A DNA stretch of 64,000 nucleotides. Source: Morella rubra (Eukaryota; Streptophyta; Magnoliopsida; Fagales; Myricaceae). Made by a program: the position numbers and the translations under genes. Shown here piece by piece: positions 24,357-34,863 of this stretch. The DNA is taken from assembly GCA_003952965.2 (NCBI GenBank), contig CM025850.1, forward strand, positions 22,305,484-22,369,483, in the 5' to 3' direction. The notes below the pieces were generated by a model. It was not told where the DNA came from and made no database searches. It saw only the letters and a list, made by a program, of their open reading frames with translations. The stretch's first letter is position 1, and the number at the start of each line of letters is the position of its first letter.

Positions 24357-24475
24357 TCTCAGGCACTTTAGGGAGCACAAGGGATGCATGTTTTAAAATA
24401 AAACTTATTGACATTTAGTTGGGGCACTTAGAGAGCAACAAGGAAGCATGTTTTAAAATAACACTTATTTACATA
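24357..24475. repeat. Two-unit repeat flanking the Gypsy element on the right
   Basis: Copies of the same GGCACTTTAGGGAGCACAAGG unit found left of the element at 19092-19246. From 24480 to about 25283 I see no gene: it has AT-rich DNA, a loose GAAGCG/AAGCA repeat region (24530-24790), and a fragment of a TIR-like family (about 25060-25210) with the phrase GCACTTTACACCCTAAAGC. Confidence 0.7.
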
Positions 24476-25847
24476 AGTGATCAGCCCAGTCTACAAAGAA
24501 TTTTTTTATTTTACCTCAAAAGTAAAATGCTAGCGAGACAAGCAAAAGAATAAGTGAGAGCGAAGGTAACAATTTAGAGAGCATAAGGGAAGCGAACGTT
24601 ATAAAAAAATTGCTCTTGTGAATTGGAAAGCATACAAGCAGTGAAACGTTAACAAAATATAGTCTCAAAAAATAAACATTTGGCTTGCGCAAGTTGGAGC
24701 GTGCAAGGGAAGCGGAGGCTAACGAAAAAATAATTACAATCTCACGCGCGCAAGCAGGAGTGCACAACGGAAGCCAGGCCAGTAAGACAAGTGCACTTTA
24801 CTAACGGACATTAGTGGAATTGACAGGTGACGTTAACTTTGTTTTAAGTCAAGACCTAGAGACTGAGCTCGAACCGCACGTGGACTTAATATCTGAACAG
24901 TGAAATGAAACTAAATCTGAAACCCAAACTCAGGCCTGTTTCCAAACATGGCCTTAGTGTTCGCTGGAAAATTAATATTCAGCAAGTAAAACCTATAGTG
25001 CACCCTTTTTTAAAAAAAAGAAAAAGAAAAAATAATAATATACACGTTTCACAACTACCGTAAATTTTGCACTTTACACCCTAAAGCTATCACTTTTGAG
25101 ACATTGCACCCTCTAACTACAATACTTTGGGCAACTTTAAAATTTTTAGATATTTTGTACCTTTCAACCACCAATGTTGAACACTTTACATCCTCTGTTT
25201 GACAATATACTCTAGAGAATTTAATGAATTGACAACAATACCTTCAATATATGCAAAGCGGGTCAAGGGCATTACCTTTATTTTAAAGAGAATACACTTT
25301 GTACCCCTGAACTATGGGGGTTTGACACTTTGCACCCCCTTGTTTCAATTTCATGACACTGAGCTCATAATCTTCTGAAATTCGTGGATTAGCATTCCAA
25401 AGTCGATTTAGCCGTTAATCCTTACGATAATTATCCCATGTGCCGTCCACGTGCCTCACTTGCAATTGTTATCCCCATTTTACCTCCTTATGTCCATTTA
25501 GAAGTTTGAATTTGTGTTTTTCCCCAACTTGAAGAACTGGCATTCACCCCCTCTGACAATGCTGAGCCCTAGCTGTAGGTGCGGTGCCTAAAATCCAGAT
25601 TCACCGAAGAAATCGTGCGGAAATGGTGTCACACTGGTAATGTGGAAACAATTTTCCCTCTCGTTGTAGGCTTTGCATGTTTTGAATCTGCTATTCTTTT
25701 GCATTACCCCATATACCTCCATGAGTCTATGTTCTTGATTTTCCGCTCTTATTTTTCCAATTCCTCTGTTATCTACAAATTCATTTCTTTTTTCAGGTGC
25801 TATATTTGTTGTATGTGGGTATGACAACTAAGTGCAAATTTGAGTAT

Positions 25848-26790
25848 ATTGGGATTGCAAATTTGTCTAAGTCAAAAGAGTTATAATTACTTGCTCTGTT
25901 ATCTTGCTCTCTTATAACCCCTTTACAAGAATATTGGGATTGCTAATTTGTCTAAGTTAGAAGAATTGTAATTACTTGCTATGTTATCTTGCCTATTATA
26001 ACCCCTTTACGAGTATATTGGGTCTTCAAAGTTGTCTAAGTTAGGGGATGTTCATTGCTACGTTTAACCAAAATCTAAATTCAACTCCCCACTAAGACAA
26101 ATCGAACAGGTTTGTTATTCAGCTGCCATTTATTATTTCTCAATTTTACCCCCACCATGAGGTTGTTGAAAATTACTAACGTATCCTCCGCTAATGCATT
26201 GAAGACATAAATAACGAAGGGTAAAATGGGACTTTAAAAAACACATGGCCCCCACACATTTAGTGCATTAAATACTTGGATATGTGAATAGATGAAATAC
26301 CCCAACTGATTTACCCAACGTTGATCTTTGGTTGAGGGCGCATATGGTCATTTCATCTTACCGCAATTGACAGCTTCTCAGTGTTTTTTTTTATTCCCCC
26401 CCTGCGACGACTCTTGACGTGAAAGAGGCCCTGGCATCCGTTCTTCTTTTAACCTATTCAATACTTTTCAAATATCCGTATCATAATAAAAAAAATAAAA
26501 AGGAAATTCGAAATTATAATAAATATTATAAATAATATTATTTTATATTTTATCTTCTTCACTCATCCCAATAAAGGTAATCTGAAAACAACAACCTTAA
26601 AAATCATCATTATTTTTTTCACAAACATCAATACAACTCAATAACTTCTACATAAATACCAATAAAACTCCAACATCTCCTAAATATTCGTACTACACTT
26701 AAATTCCTAAAATTTTATCAAAATGAACATCCCCTTATAAGAGTTATAATTACTTGCTCTGTTATCTTACTATGTTATAATCTGTGAATA
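25848..26790. repeat. About 85-bp tandem repeat, third unit split by a MITE
   Basis: Three units containing TATTGGG, TTTGTCTAAGT, ATAATTACTTGCT(C/A)TGTTATCTT and TATAACCCCTTTAC. The third unit is interrupted at 26043 by the MITE and resumes at 26735 with AAGAGTTATAATTACTTGC. Lies within the presumed intron of the MULE-3 GRF gene. Confidence 0.8.
26044..26734. mobile_element. Harbinger-type MITE with TTA duplication
   Basis: 691 bp; inverted ends GGGGATGTTCATT and AATGAACATCCCC, flanked by TTA (26041-26043 and 26735-26737), which is the PIF/Harbinger target. The interior is AT-rich and non-coding. Confidence 0.85.
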
Positions 26791-27539
26791 TGTGTTGTAT
26801 TGATTGATTTACTCAATGCATGAATGAGTGTGAATTTACACTTTTTGAGAATCATGTGTAAGTAGTGCATAGTAACTACCACTCATGTTTTTAATGGACT
26901 TGTCACATGATTTTTAAGCAATTCACCTCCATCACCAAGTACTGCAAGTTTGGCGACAAGCGTAGGTGGAGATTCAATTAAAATTTTTATTTGTTACGAT
27001 GGGGTTGATTCTTGCTTGAAGACTGCGTACATAGATAAGGTTTTTTAACTGTGTGAACCATAAGATAATACCTTCATAAATGTAGTTTTAGTACGTATGT
27101 TTATTCTTTCCTTAAAATGTTTATACATGTACATTGCTGATATGAATGCAGATTGGGAGATCATGCGAGTTTTTCAGGTGGTTAGATCCTCCTATATGTG
27201 TCCATGGAATGAGGGTTTTAAGCCATCTTTAGGAGAGGCACGAAAGGACACATATAAACTTTGAAATAGAAATTCGTCTCAAAATAATGGAGGAGGAGTA
27301 TGCGAGGCACAATGCGACAATGGATGAGGAGTATACGAGACGCAATGTGATGATGGAACGCAATCTGACACAACTCCGGTTAGAGTTGGTTTCTACAAAA
27401 TATAGTCACAATGAAAACAATAAATTCTACATGAAGATGTTGACTTTGTCATAGGTTTTGATTGTTTTGTTGTTGTTGCCTTTCGTGTATGTCAGAGGAA
27501 AGGAAGTTGGTCTTTCCCTAGCCTTGGCACCATAACTAA

Positions 27540-28230
27540 AGTTGGAATTTGGTCATGTCATTGCCTTGAAGGCATTTTTTGTAATTGCATCATTACTGAC
27601 ATTTGTTGTAATGGAACCTATACGCAATTTTGGTTAATGTCAGTAATAGACATTATATTTTTTGTTATAGATATCAATTGATGAACCTGTAAGTGCCTTC
27701 AATGCATTTGTTGTAAACTGAAATGTAACTTGTAATATTTTTATTGCCTTCAAGGCTTTTGTTTCAGATTGAAATATAACCTATAATATGTTTATTGCCT
27801 TCAAGGCATTTGTTGTAAACCTTGTATAACCTGTAAATGTCTTCTAAATTTTTCAAGCACGTATGTCACAATTGCAGCTAAAACAATGCTTCTCTATAAA
27901 CACTAACAACGTTTGAGTGAAAAATTGCAAGCACCAAAATGAGCTTCTATTTAATAGTGAGCTTACAAAGCTTTAATCAGCAGCATCAAATTGCTTTAAA
28001 AGATCACAATGAGCTTAAATATCAAAGTTCTTCACGAGCATAAATATCCAAATGTATCAAATACACAATAAGCTTAAATATTAGCATCATCAAACTACTC
28101 CAAAAGATTACAATGACCAACTGTTCAAAGACACAGTGTTACCCCCTAAACAACATTGTCACAAAAAACACAGAGTTACTACCAACCTTTGAACAATAAT
28201 CACAACAATCACAACAAACCAACAAACTCT
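27540..28230. other. Non-coding spacer between the convergent MULE-3 genes
   Basis: Contains several imperfect copies of a TTGCCTTCAAGGCATTTGTTGTAA phrase (27560-27830), split by diverged spacers, then AT-rich DNA with repeated AAATATCAAA and AGCTTAAATAT phrases. No gene seen. The position corresponds to the 93-bp minisatellite of MULE-1. Confidence 0.5.
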
Positions 28231-28232
28231 TC

Positions 28233-29443
28233 TTAAGACTGCTTATCAATATTCTTTCTCTTCATCTTACCTTCAATCTTCTTAATGGCCTGCTCAATGG
28301 TAGGAACCACCATCCTCGAGGAGTTTGCAGGTGTTTGCATCTGAGCAACAATGTAACCAGACACATATAGAGCCCATAATATTTGCGGAGGTGCCCCAAA
28401 CACACCTATCACCTCCCTTTGGCATCCGAGTTGGTTCTTCAACTTTGCCAGCAATGTCCAAATCAATTGGATCCTCCTGTCGATTTCCTCGACCTGACGC
28501 ACTACCTAGTTGCTCTGCTAATCTTTCAGACCTTCGATGCACCCTCGATACAATCAAAGACAACGGTTGTGATGCACTCATTGGTCTGCTCTTCATTTGC
28601 TTTGTGACAGCAAGTGTAGGCTGCGATGCAAGCTCAGTGACTAGAATTTGAGGTGTTGTAGGTGGTGGTATAGTAGACGTAAGCGGTGCCTTATCACTTT
28701 TTGTTCTTGCTCTAGGAGTTTGACTTTGCATATTTGCTTTGTTCAACAAACATTGATTACAAGTTGCTAATATAATGATATTATTATTAACAACAAAATA
28801 CAAAATTTATGGGGTTAAGTCATAGTTAGCCCCCTATGTTTGGGCAAAAATCAAATAGCTCCCATAACTTTCAATCCAACAATTTAAGACCCATAACTTT
28901 CAAAACCTATCAATCTTCGCCCCCCGTCTAAATTAGACGTTAAATCAGACAAAAAAAAGTATGAAAAATGACCAAAATGCCCCTTAAAATAAAATTACTA
29001 AAAAAATTAATTAAAAATAAAAATCAAATTTTTTAAAAAAATTAATATTTTTTAAATAAAACTATTGAAACTCTATTTCAATAATCTATTTATTTCTTAA
29101 ATTTTTATTATTTATTTTATTTTAAAATTTAGCCTTAGAGGGGCATTTCATCATTTTGCATGATAGGTTTAATAGGTTTTGAAAGTTATAGGTCTTAAAT
29201 TGTTAGATTGAAAGTTAAAGGAGTTATTTGATTTTTGCCCAAATATAGGGGGCTAACTATAACTTTACACCAAAATTTATTCATGTATGGGCGTACTGTG
29301 ACTAAAATTTCAACTGGAATAGTCTTGGTTTCTACCATTTGGGACCCAAAAGCTTGTGAAGAAGATGCCATTGACTTTTTACGTTTATTCTTATTTCCTT
29401 GACCGAGCTGAGTGGTGGGGGGAGCTTGCTGCGTAGAGGACAA
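28233..29443 (-). pseudogene. C-terminal tail of the MULE-3 transposase
   Basis: The minus strand from 29443 reads SSTQQAPPTTQLGQGNKNKR, a low-complexity basic tail typical of MULE transposases after the SWIM finger. It is cut by a MITE (28810-29270) and continues from 28803 with SQTPRARTKSDKAPLTS. It then has HRRSERLAEQLGS and DPIDLDI, which resemble RMRSSSRL and VVIDLI in the MULE-1 tail. Intron borders are uncertain. The catalytic part would lie to the right and is missing. Confidence 0.6.
28810..29270. mobile_element. Mutator MITE of the MULE-1 family, inside the MULE-3 transposase tail
   Basis: 461 bp with inverted ends (TAGTTAGCCCCCTATGTTTGGG on the left and its partner on the right) and a perfect 9-bp target duplication CAAAATTTA (28801-28809 and 29271-29279). 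The ends share CATAGTTAGCCCC, GGCAAAAATCAAAT and the CTTCGCCCCCCGTCTAAATT block with the MULE-1 right TIR. It is thus a deletion derivative of that family. The AT-rich core recurs in other MITEs of this window. Confidence 0.93.
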
Positions 29444-29477
29444 AATATCAGGTCAACAATGTCAAAAAATTAACATA

Positions 29478-30882
29478 TGTTAGCCAAAGGTTGTTTCTTG
29501 AATAATCTGTTCTGATTTGATGACAAACAAAAAAAATATGGTTGCTTTTAAGGATTTTAGAACTCGCTATGTCAATCCACAAATTATAATTTGGTTTTCA
29601 AAAGGATTGATATTATCTTTCTATAAAAAGTTATAAATGTGTATTAACATCAATGCATAAGCTAAAAAGGTTACATTGTTCATTTTAGGTGTTTATAGAT
29701 GAATTAGAGTGGAAACGACACTTTCAAGTTGCTGAAAAATCTTCCAGCATTGATGGTGTCGACACATTGAAGAATGGCATCGACACATCGCACTGTCTCC
29801 GATTGCATGTTTTGTCGACACATTGTGTCGACAATTGCACTCACCTGATTGCATATTTAATGATGTCGACACATTGCACTGGCACCCAAAAGCAAAATTT
29901 TAGACCAATTTTATGTTGTCGACACATACTGCAATTTCGCAGTTTTTCCTGGAATGTCGCCATCACATCTTTTTGTTCTAAAATGACTTGGGAACCCTTC
30001 AACGATACATTAAAGCTACTTGAAGACTTTCCAAGTCTAGATGACTATAAATAGAACAAGATAGAGAGATAAAGACAAGAACTTCCACATCATTTATGAC
30101 CTAGCCTCCAAAGAAAGAGAAATAGCTTTGAATAAGAGAGAAGAACTCAAATTCCAAAAATAGCTAGTGCTACACCTGCCAAGACTAAAGATTTTTTACT
30201 CGAATCTTATCTTCTTGCTCATCATTGTGCATTACACTTGCTTATTTGGCTTAGAGAGCCTATCTTTATTATATTCTTGTACCCATATTTTACAAAACAT
30301 TTGAGTGTTGTGTGACACTTGGTCCTACTCATGAGGGTAGAAGAAATCCTTTGGGTTGTTGGGATTTGTGAAGAAAGTTGAAGCGTGAGCTCGTAAAATG
30401 CTTTGTAACGGTTACTTAGCACCTAGAAGCTAAGGTGTATTGCTATTTGAAGAATAGTGGAGAAAGCCCAAGGAAGTCAACAGTCTTGGGGTGGACGTAG
30501 GCAAGTCTTGGCCGAACCACCTAAAAATACCTCTTGTTATCCCTTGCTCTCTTTTATTTGCTTTATTTGAATTTAAGGTGTGCCTTCTATCTTGGATATT
30601 TATCTTGGCTAATCTTTGAAAAATCGTTAATTTTTATTAAAACCCAATTCACTCATCTTCTTGGGTTGTCACCTGTATTCACAATTGGTATCAGAGTTAC
30701 GGTTTAAATGCTTATATTGATATATAGTCATGACAACCCTTGTTAGTACCTCCCTAGCGGAAGATCAATCCACAAATAGACTCTCTTTGTTTAAAGAGAG
30801 ATGGATCAGCAACACTGCATATAAAGCATAAGATACGAGAAAAGAGCTCAAGTGAATAAACCAAATCCTAGGTGCTTGTTTG
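29478..30882 (+). mobile_element. Copia element fragment: family-B LTR, primer binding site and gag start
   Basis: The LTR runs 29478-30683 (TGTTAGCCAAAGG ... GTATTCACA). The primer binding site TGGTATCAGAGT begins at 30686, complementary to initiator tRNA-Met. A gag start at 30730 reads MTTLVSTSLAEDQSTNRLSL and decays within 40 codons. The LTR holds the GTCGACAC palindrome array at 29758-29930. No 3' LTR of this element is found; the internal region stops at the solo LTR inserted at 30883. Confidence 0.88.
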
Positions 30883-32159
30883 TGTAAATCCAAGGTTTAA
30901 GACAACCCAGGAGATGGGTGAATTGGGTTTCAAAATTTTTTCGAAACTCACCCTAAAAAAAGTGTTTGCTAGCTACAAGTCCCATAAAGAGAATCGATTG
31001 CAATAAAGATAAACACAAGAATATATATATTGCAACTCAAATATGAAAATAAAAATTAGAACAAGAAACTAGTAGCACAAAGTAAGGAGATAAGGGAAGA
31101 GAAGAAAACTCGCCTACATCCACCCCTCAAGTTCCTTTACCGAGCCTTGAGATTTCTCCACTATGCTCCCTTCAATCAAGAGTAAGGTTTCGTTACACTT
31201 TAGCATGAGAAACACCTCTTCAAGTCTCAAGAACGAGTTTGAGAACAAACCTCTTCAAACTCCTTCTTTCGATGAACAACCCTCACCGAAAAGAAACAAA
31301 AAAATCACTCTCTTAAAATGTAGAAGGATGAACGAAAATGCTCACTAAGACTCCCTTGATGGAGTAGATGTTACAATGAAAAATTTTCTATCTCATAGGT
31401 TTCATACAATAACAAGGATGTGAAAATAATGATTATGTGTGAATGATGTTAAAGTAAGATTCAAAGGTTTTTTTATCACTCTTAGCCTTAGTAAAATGAT
31501 TTTGGTTGTTCAACAACATTTATGAGGCTTAGGGATGACTTTAAATGGACCTCATAAGAAAAATAGCCATTAGGGGTCAATCTGTCAAAAATTCACGACG
31601 AGCCGTCAACCGCTACATGAACCGGTCGACCGCTGCAAGTTACCGTTACTCTAATAGTCACAATGTCAAAACTCAACGGATCTATTTTAAATAACATACA
31701 CTGGTCGACCGCTACACCAAGCAGTCGTTGGCCAGTTGACCGCTTCACCAGCCGGTCGACCTCTCAACTTAAGCACATGATCCGGTTCATTTAAACCACA
31801 ATTTTGACCAATTTAAATACCCAATTTTAAAGACTAACTTCCATAAGTATGTAAAAGGTTTGGAAGTTTAATTGAGATAATTTGAAACCATTAAAACATT
31901 TATAATCTTCAAAACAAGTGGTAAAATGGTTTATGCAAGTTTTTAAGAAATATGCAAGTGTGTGGTTCAAATCCTTGTTAAAGATGAAGTCTAGAGTTAC
32001 AAAAATTACCCTAACAATTTGAGTCTTCACTTTAAGAGTCATTTCCATTGAAAGAGATGTTGCTTGATTGTTTCGTATTCATTTTGGATCTTCTTTGCTT
32101 CACATTTCAATTACTTTTATTGTTATCATCAAAACATTGATTGCGACTAAAAGCCAACA
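30883..32159 (-). mobile_element. Copia-type solo LTR, family A, nested in the Copia fragment
   Basis: 1277 bp, sense on the minus strand (TGTTGGCTTTTAGTCGCAATC ... GGATTTACA), between perfect 5-bp duplications GTTTG (30878-30882 and 32160-32164). Contains CGGTCGACCG-type palindromes at about 31605-31770. Confidence 0.95.
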
Positions 32160-32164
32160 GTTTG

Positions 32165-32866
32165 AGCCATCTAACACTTTAGTTTATTTGCAAACATATC
32201 TTGAAAAACCTTCATTGATGAATTCCAGGGATTGTTCTATAAACACAATTTCTTTAAAAGAACCCTGCAGAAAGCGTTTTTCACATTTAATTGGCAAATT
32301 TCATACTTGCTTATAACAGCAAGTGATAGAACAATGCGGATAGTCATTATTTGATTGCTAGAGAAAAATTCCATGATTATCTAACCCATTAATTTGATTA
32401 AGAAATGGACAACTAAATGTGCCTTTAGATGATCTAAGAACCTACTGACCTTCCTTTTGTTGTAAAAAATCCTTTTGCAACCAATTACATGCATATTTTA
32501 TTCTCTTGGGACTAAAGTCTGAGTATCAATTTTTCTTAGAGCTTGCAATTCCTCATACATAGCGATAACCCATCTTGGATGTTTTAAAGATATTTTTGAT
32601 TTTGGTTTAGGAGGTATAAAATAAGGCTATAAAGATTTGCATATTTAAGGTCGTGCATACTTGCTTTGCCTCGACTCACCATTGGACTCATCCAATTGAG
32701 AGTGAGCAAGAGGGTCGGATGAAGATGACATATCAAGAGAAGAAGATGTAGACTCTGGCAAGGGGTTGCTCACGAGTTTAAATGGGAACTCAGGGGAAGA
32801 AAGCTCACGTGAGATTAGATCCATAGATTCATGGGCAAAAATATTTGGAATTTTTTCACTATATAC
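32165..32866 (-). pseudogene. Copia pol remnant (N-terminal reverse transcriptase region)
   Basis: Read on the minus strand around 32583-32480: HPRWVIAMYEELQALRK then TLVPRE and VIGCK, the conserved entry block of Copia reverse transcriptase. Upstream (32790-32600) is Ser/Asp-rich linker sequence. Many stops. Its orientation is opposite to the Copia fragment at 29478, yet the solo-LTR target duplication shows the two were adjacent before 30883-32159 inserted, so an earlier rearrangement joined them. Confidence 0.7.
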
Positions 32867-34480
32867 CTGTCACGTCTCGTTCCTGTATTATTCTCTAAGC
32901 TCTGTTTGTAAGAATAGAATGCTAAACAAGCGAGATTATGGTTAGAAAATACTCCCATATATGAAAATGACCTAATAACCATAATTGCATGGGAATCGAG
33001 CTTCTTGAGGTATTAGTATACTAGAATAAGAACCGATAAAGAGAGGATTTAATGAATTCAAAGAATATAAAAATAATAACTTTGGCAATGAAAAGAGAAC
33101 ATAGTTTCTTTCTTTTAAGGCGTAAACATTAAATTAATGATATGTTATCAAATAATAAAGCGAAGGTAGTTAAGATCTAGAGAGGGACTTGTGAAAATAA
33201 TACACCTTCACGTTAAACATTGGAAAGGAAAATGTTATATTAGTAGATATCTCCCAGTTTTTTTTTATCCTTCATAGAAGGATTTACAAAAGCTCTCTAG
33301 GTTATAGACAAATCTGAGCATCCTCCAAACTCAACTAACCTGTTTTGTAAATGCTTTTATTTAATTACCAAATGGAACTCAAGGTACAAAAGTTATAAAT
33401 AACAGGCTAGTTGTAGCTCGGGATCGCTTCGCTTGCATAGATTGGAATGGTACTGAAATCCATTTATGATCTTGAGTTTCTAGACATATCGCATTTATGC
33501 TTGGGCATAAACCTCTATGTGGTCATGTATCTATCATGGAAACATGACCCTTTTATATGTGGCTCCAGCATTTTGAATTTTGAATGGCATGACAAGGTAG
33601 TTGTAGGTCACACACGTGCTGTGAAAATTTTAGAATACTTGATCCCTTCAAATATTATATGTGTCCATTCCTTTACTTTCAATATCATCTCTGTTGGTTA
33701 ACTCACTCATAACCAAGATTCCTATTTAATTTTTCTAAAACATATTCTATGGATGAAGATTGGTTTTACTAGAGTCAAAACTGGTCTTTATTTTCTATTG
33801 TATAATTCTGATGCCTACTTACCGACGAATCTTACTCTTTCCAAAAATTCCTCCAAAGTTAATAATGCTTTTTTACATTGAACTTTCGATCTTTGGCAAT
33901 TTAGGTTAGGGCTTCTTTTCTGTAAATAGAATGAATTTAATTCATTCTAATTTTCCTGATGTAAAGACTAATCAAGATTTACAATGTACAATGTATCATT
34001 TGCTCAGACAAAGGAGATCATTTTTTTTATTAGTTCATTGTGACATATGAGGCTCTTACTCATGTCTTTCCATCAATGATTATCTTTATAAAAAAGTTAA
34101 CTCACTCTAAAATGCGCAACGCAAAGGCTATCCTAAGTATAGGAGTTCTGTCATGTAATAATTAGCCCAAAAGGCCAAATTGTCACCTCCAAGAAAATGA
34201 CTACTTTCAAACTCGCGTAACAACAAGAACTATTAACAAAGAGAAAATAAAAAATGATGATATATGCAATGAGTGTGAAAAATGAAAAATAAAAGAAAGT
34301 TTTACTAAACAAAGTTCATATTCATATTTTCGGATTTTTGGGGAGTTCAAAATGAAATTAAAACACTACAAAATAAAAGACTCCGAAAGTATTTAAAACA
34401 ACAAGATTAAACTAAAAGAGTAAAATAACATTGTTGGAAAATATTAAACGTCATTCGAATGTAAACTTCCTAATTTATAA
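32867..34480. other. Unresolved LTR-like, AT-rich region
   Basis: Starts TGTCACGTCTCG at 32870, the reverse-complement form of the GACGTGACA end of the 12299-16003 element, so it may be the end of another large LTR in reverse. I could not find a matching other end or a target duplication. Short open frames (for example 33447-33701) resemble nothing known. Confidence 0.35.
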
Positions 34481-34484
34481 AATT

Positions 34485-34800
34485 AAGAAAATTTGATATT
34501 TTAGTCCTTAGGTTTATAGCCTTTTTGCATTTGGGTCCTTCGATTTTAAACTTCAAATTTTTGACCTTTGTCAAAAATGCCCTTCCGTCAGCCTTTTGTC
34601 TATTCTCTTAACGACAGCTCAGGACACCTCATTTATAGGTCCACATGGCATGACAATAAACCATGTCATCTACCAACTTATTTTCCACATGGCATAACAA
34701 TAAACGACATCGTTAGATTTTGTAAGAAATAACCTTATTTTTTTCCTTTGCAAGAAACGACGTTGTCCGCAGTAGAGATAGCCACTTGGTCCTAATCGAA
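34485..34800. repeat. Terminal-repeat-like sequence of an unpaired Mutator-like element
   Basis: Contains TTTTAGTCCTTAGGTTTATAGC, TTTGGGTCCTTCG, GCCCTTCCGTCAG and TCTTAACGACAG. The style matches MULE ends here (for example CTCTTAACGACA in MULE-2). I found no inverted partner in the window. A run of 16 C follows at 34819-34834. Confidence 0.45.
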
Positions 34801-34863
34801 CACTTAAGCTCTTATTCGCCCCCCCCCCCCCCCCAAAAAAAAAAATTCCAAATTCAGTATCCC

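Larger units (their letters stand above)
25559..27535 (+). pseudogene. GRF zinc-finger / helical / membrane-anchor gene of MULE-3 (broken)
   Basis: The first part starts ATGCTGAGC and gives SCRCGA, then after a frameshift KSRFTEEIVRKWCHTG and a GT donor, which lines up with FTDENFGRRFWGC of MULE-1. A long intron region (about 25626-27151) holds a tandem repeat and a MITE. The last exon (27152-27535, after GCAG) starts SCEFFRWLDPPIC, the second half of the GRF finger, close to CNFFQWVDPPTC of MULE-2. It then has a charged helical stretch (KIMEEEYARHNATMDEEYTR) and a hydrophobic tail (VLIVLLLLPFVYV). One stop follows SHL and one precedes the hydrophobic tail. Exon limits are approximate. Confidence 0.7.
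25284..29477. mobile_element. MULE-3: Mutator-like element remnant, right end not found
   Basis: Recognised by content: a GRF zinc-finger/hydrophobic-tail gene on the plus strand and the C-terminal tail of a MULE transposase on the minus strand, converging as in MULE-1 and MULE-2. A TIR-like start lies at about 25290 (CACTTTGTACCCCTGAACTA). The element contains a Harbinger-type MITE and a Mutator MITE and is cut at 29478 by a Copia LTR. The transposase catalytic core and right TIR are missing from the window. Confidence 0.65.

Noticed and set aside
24516-24767. 83-codon minus-strand Leu/Ser-rich ORF
   Set aside because: Lies in repeat-like GAAGCG/AAGC DNA with no known motif or gene context.
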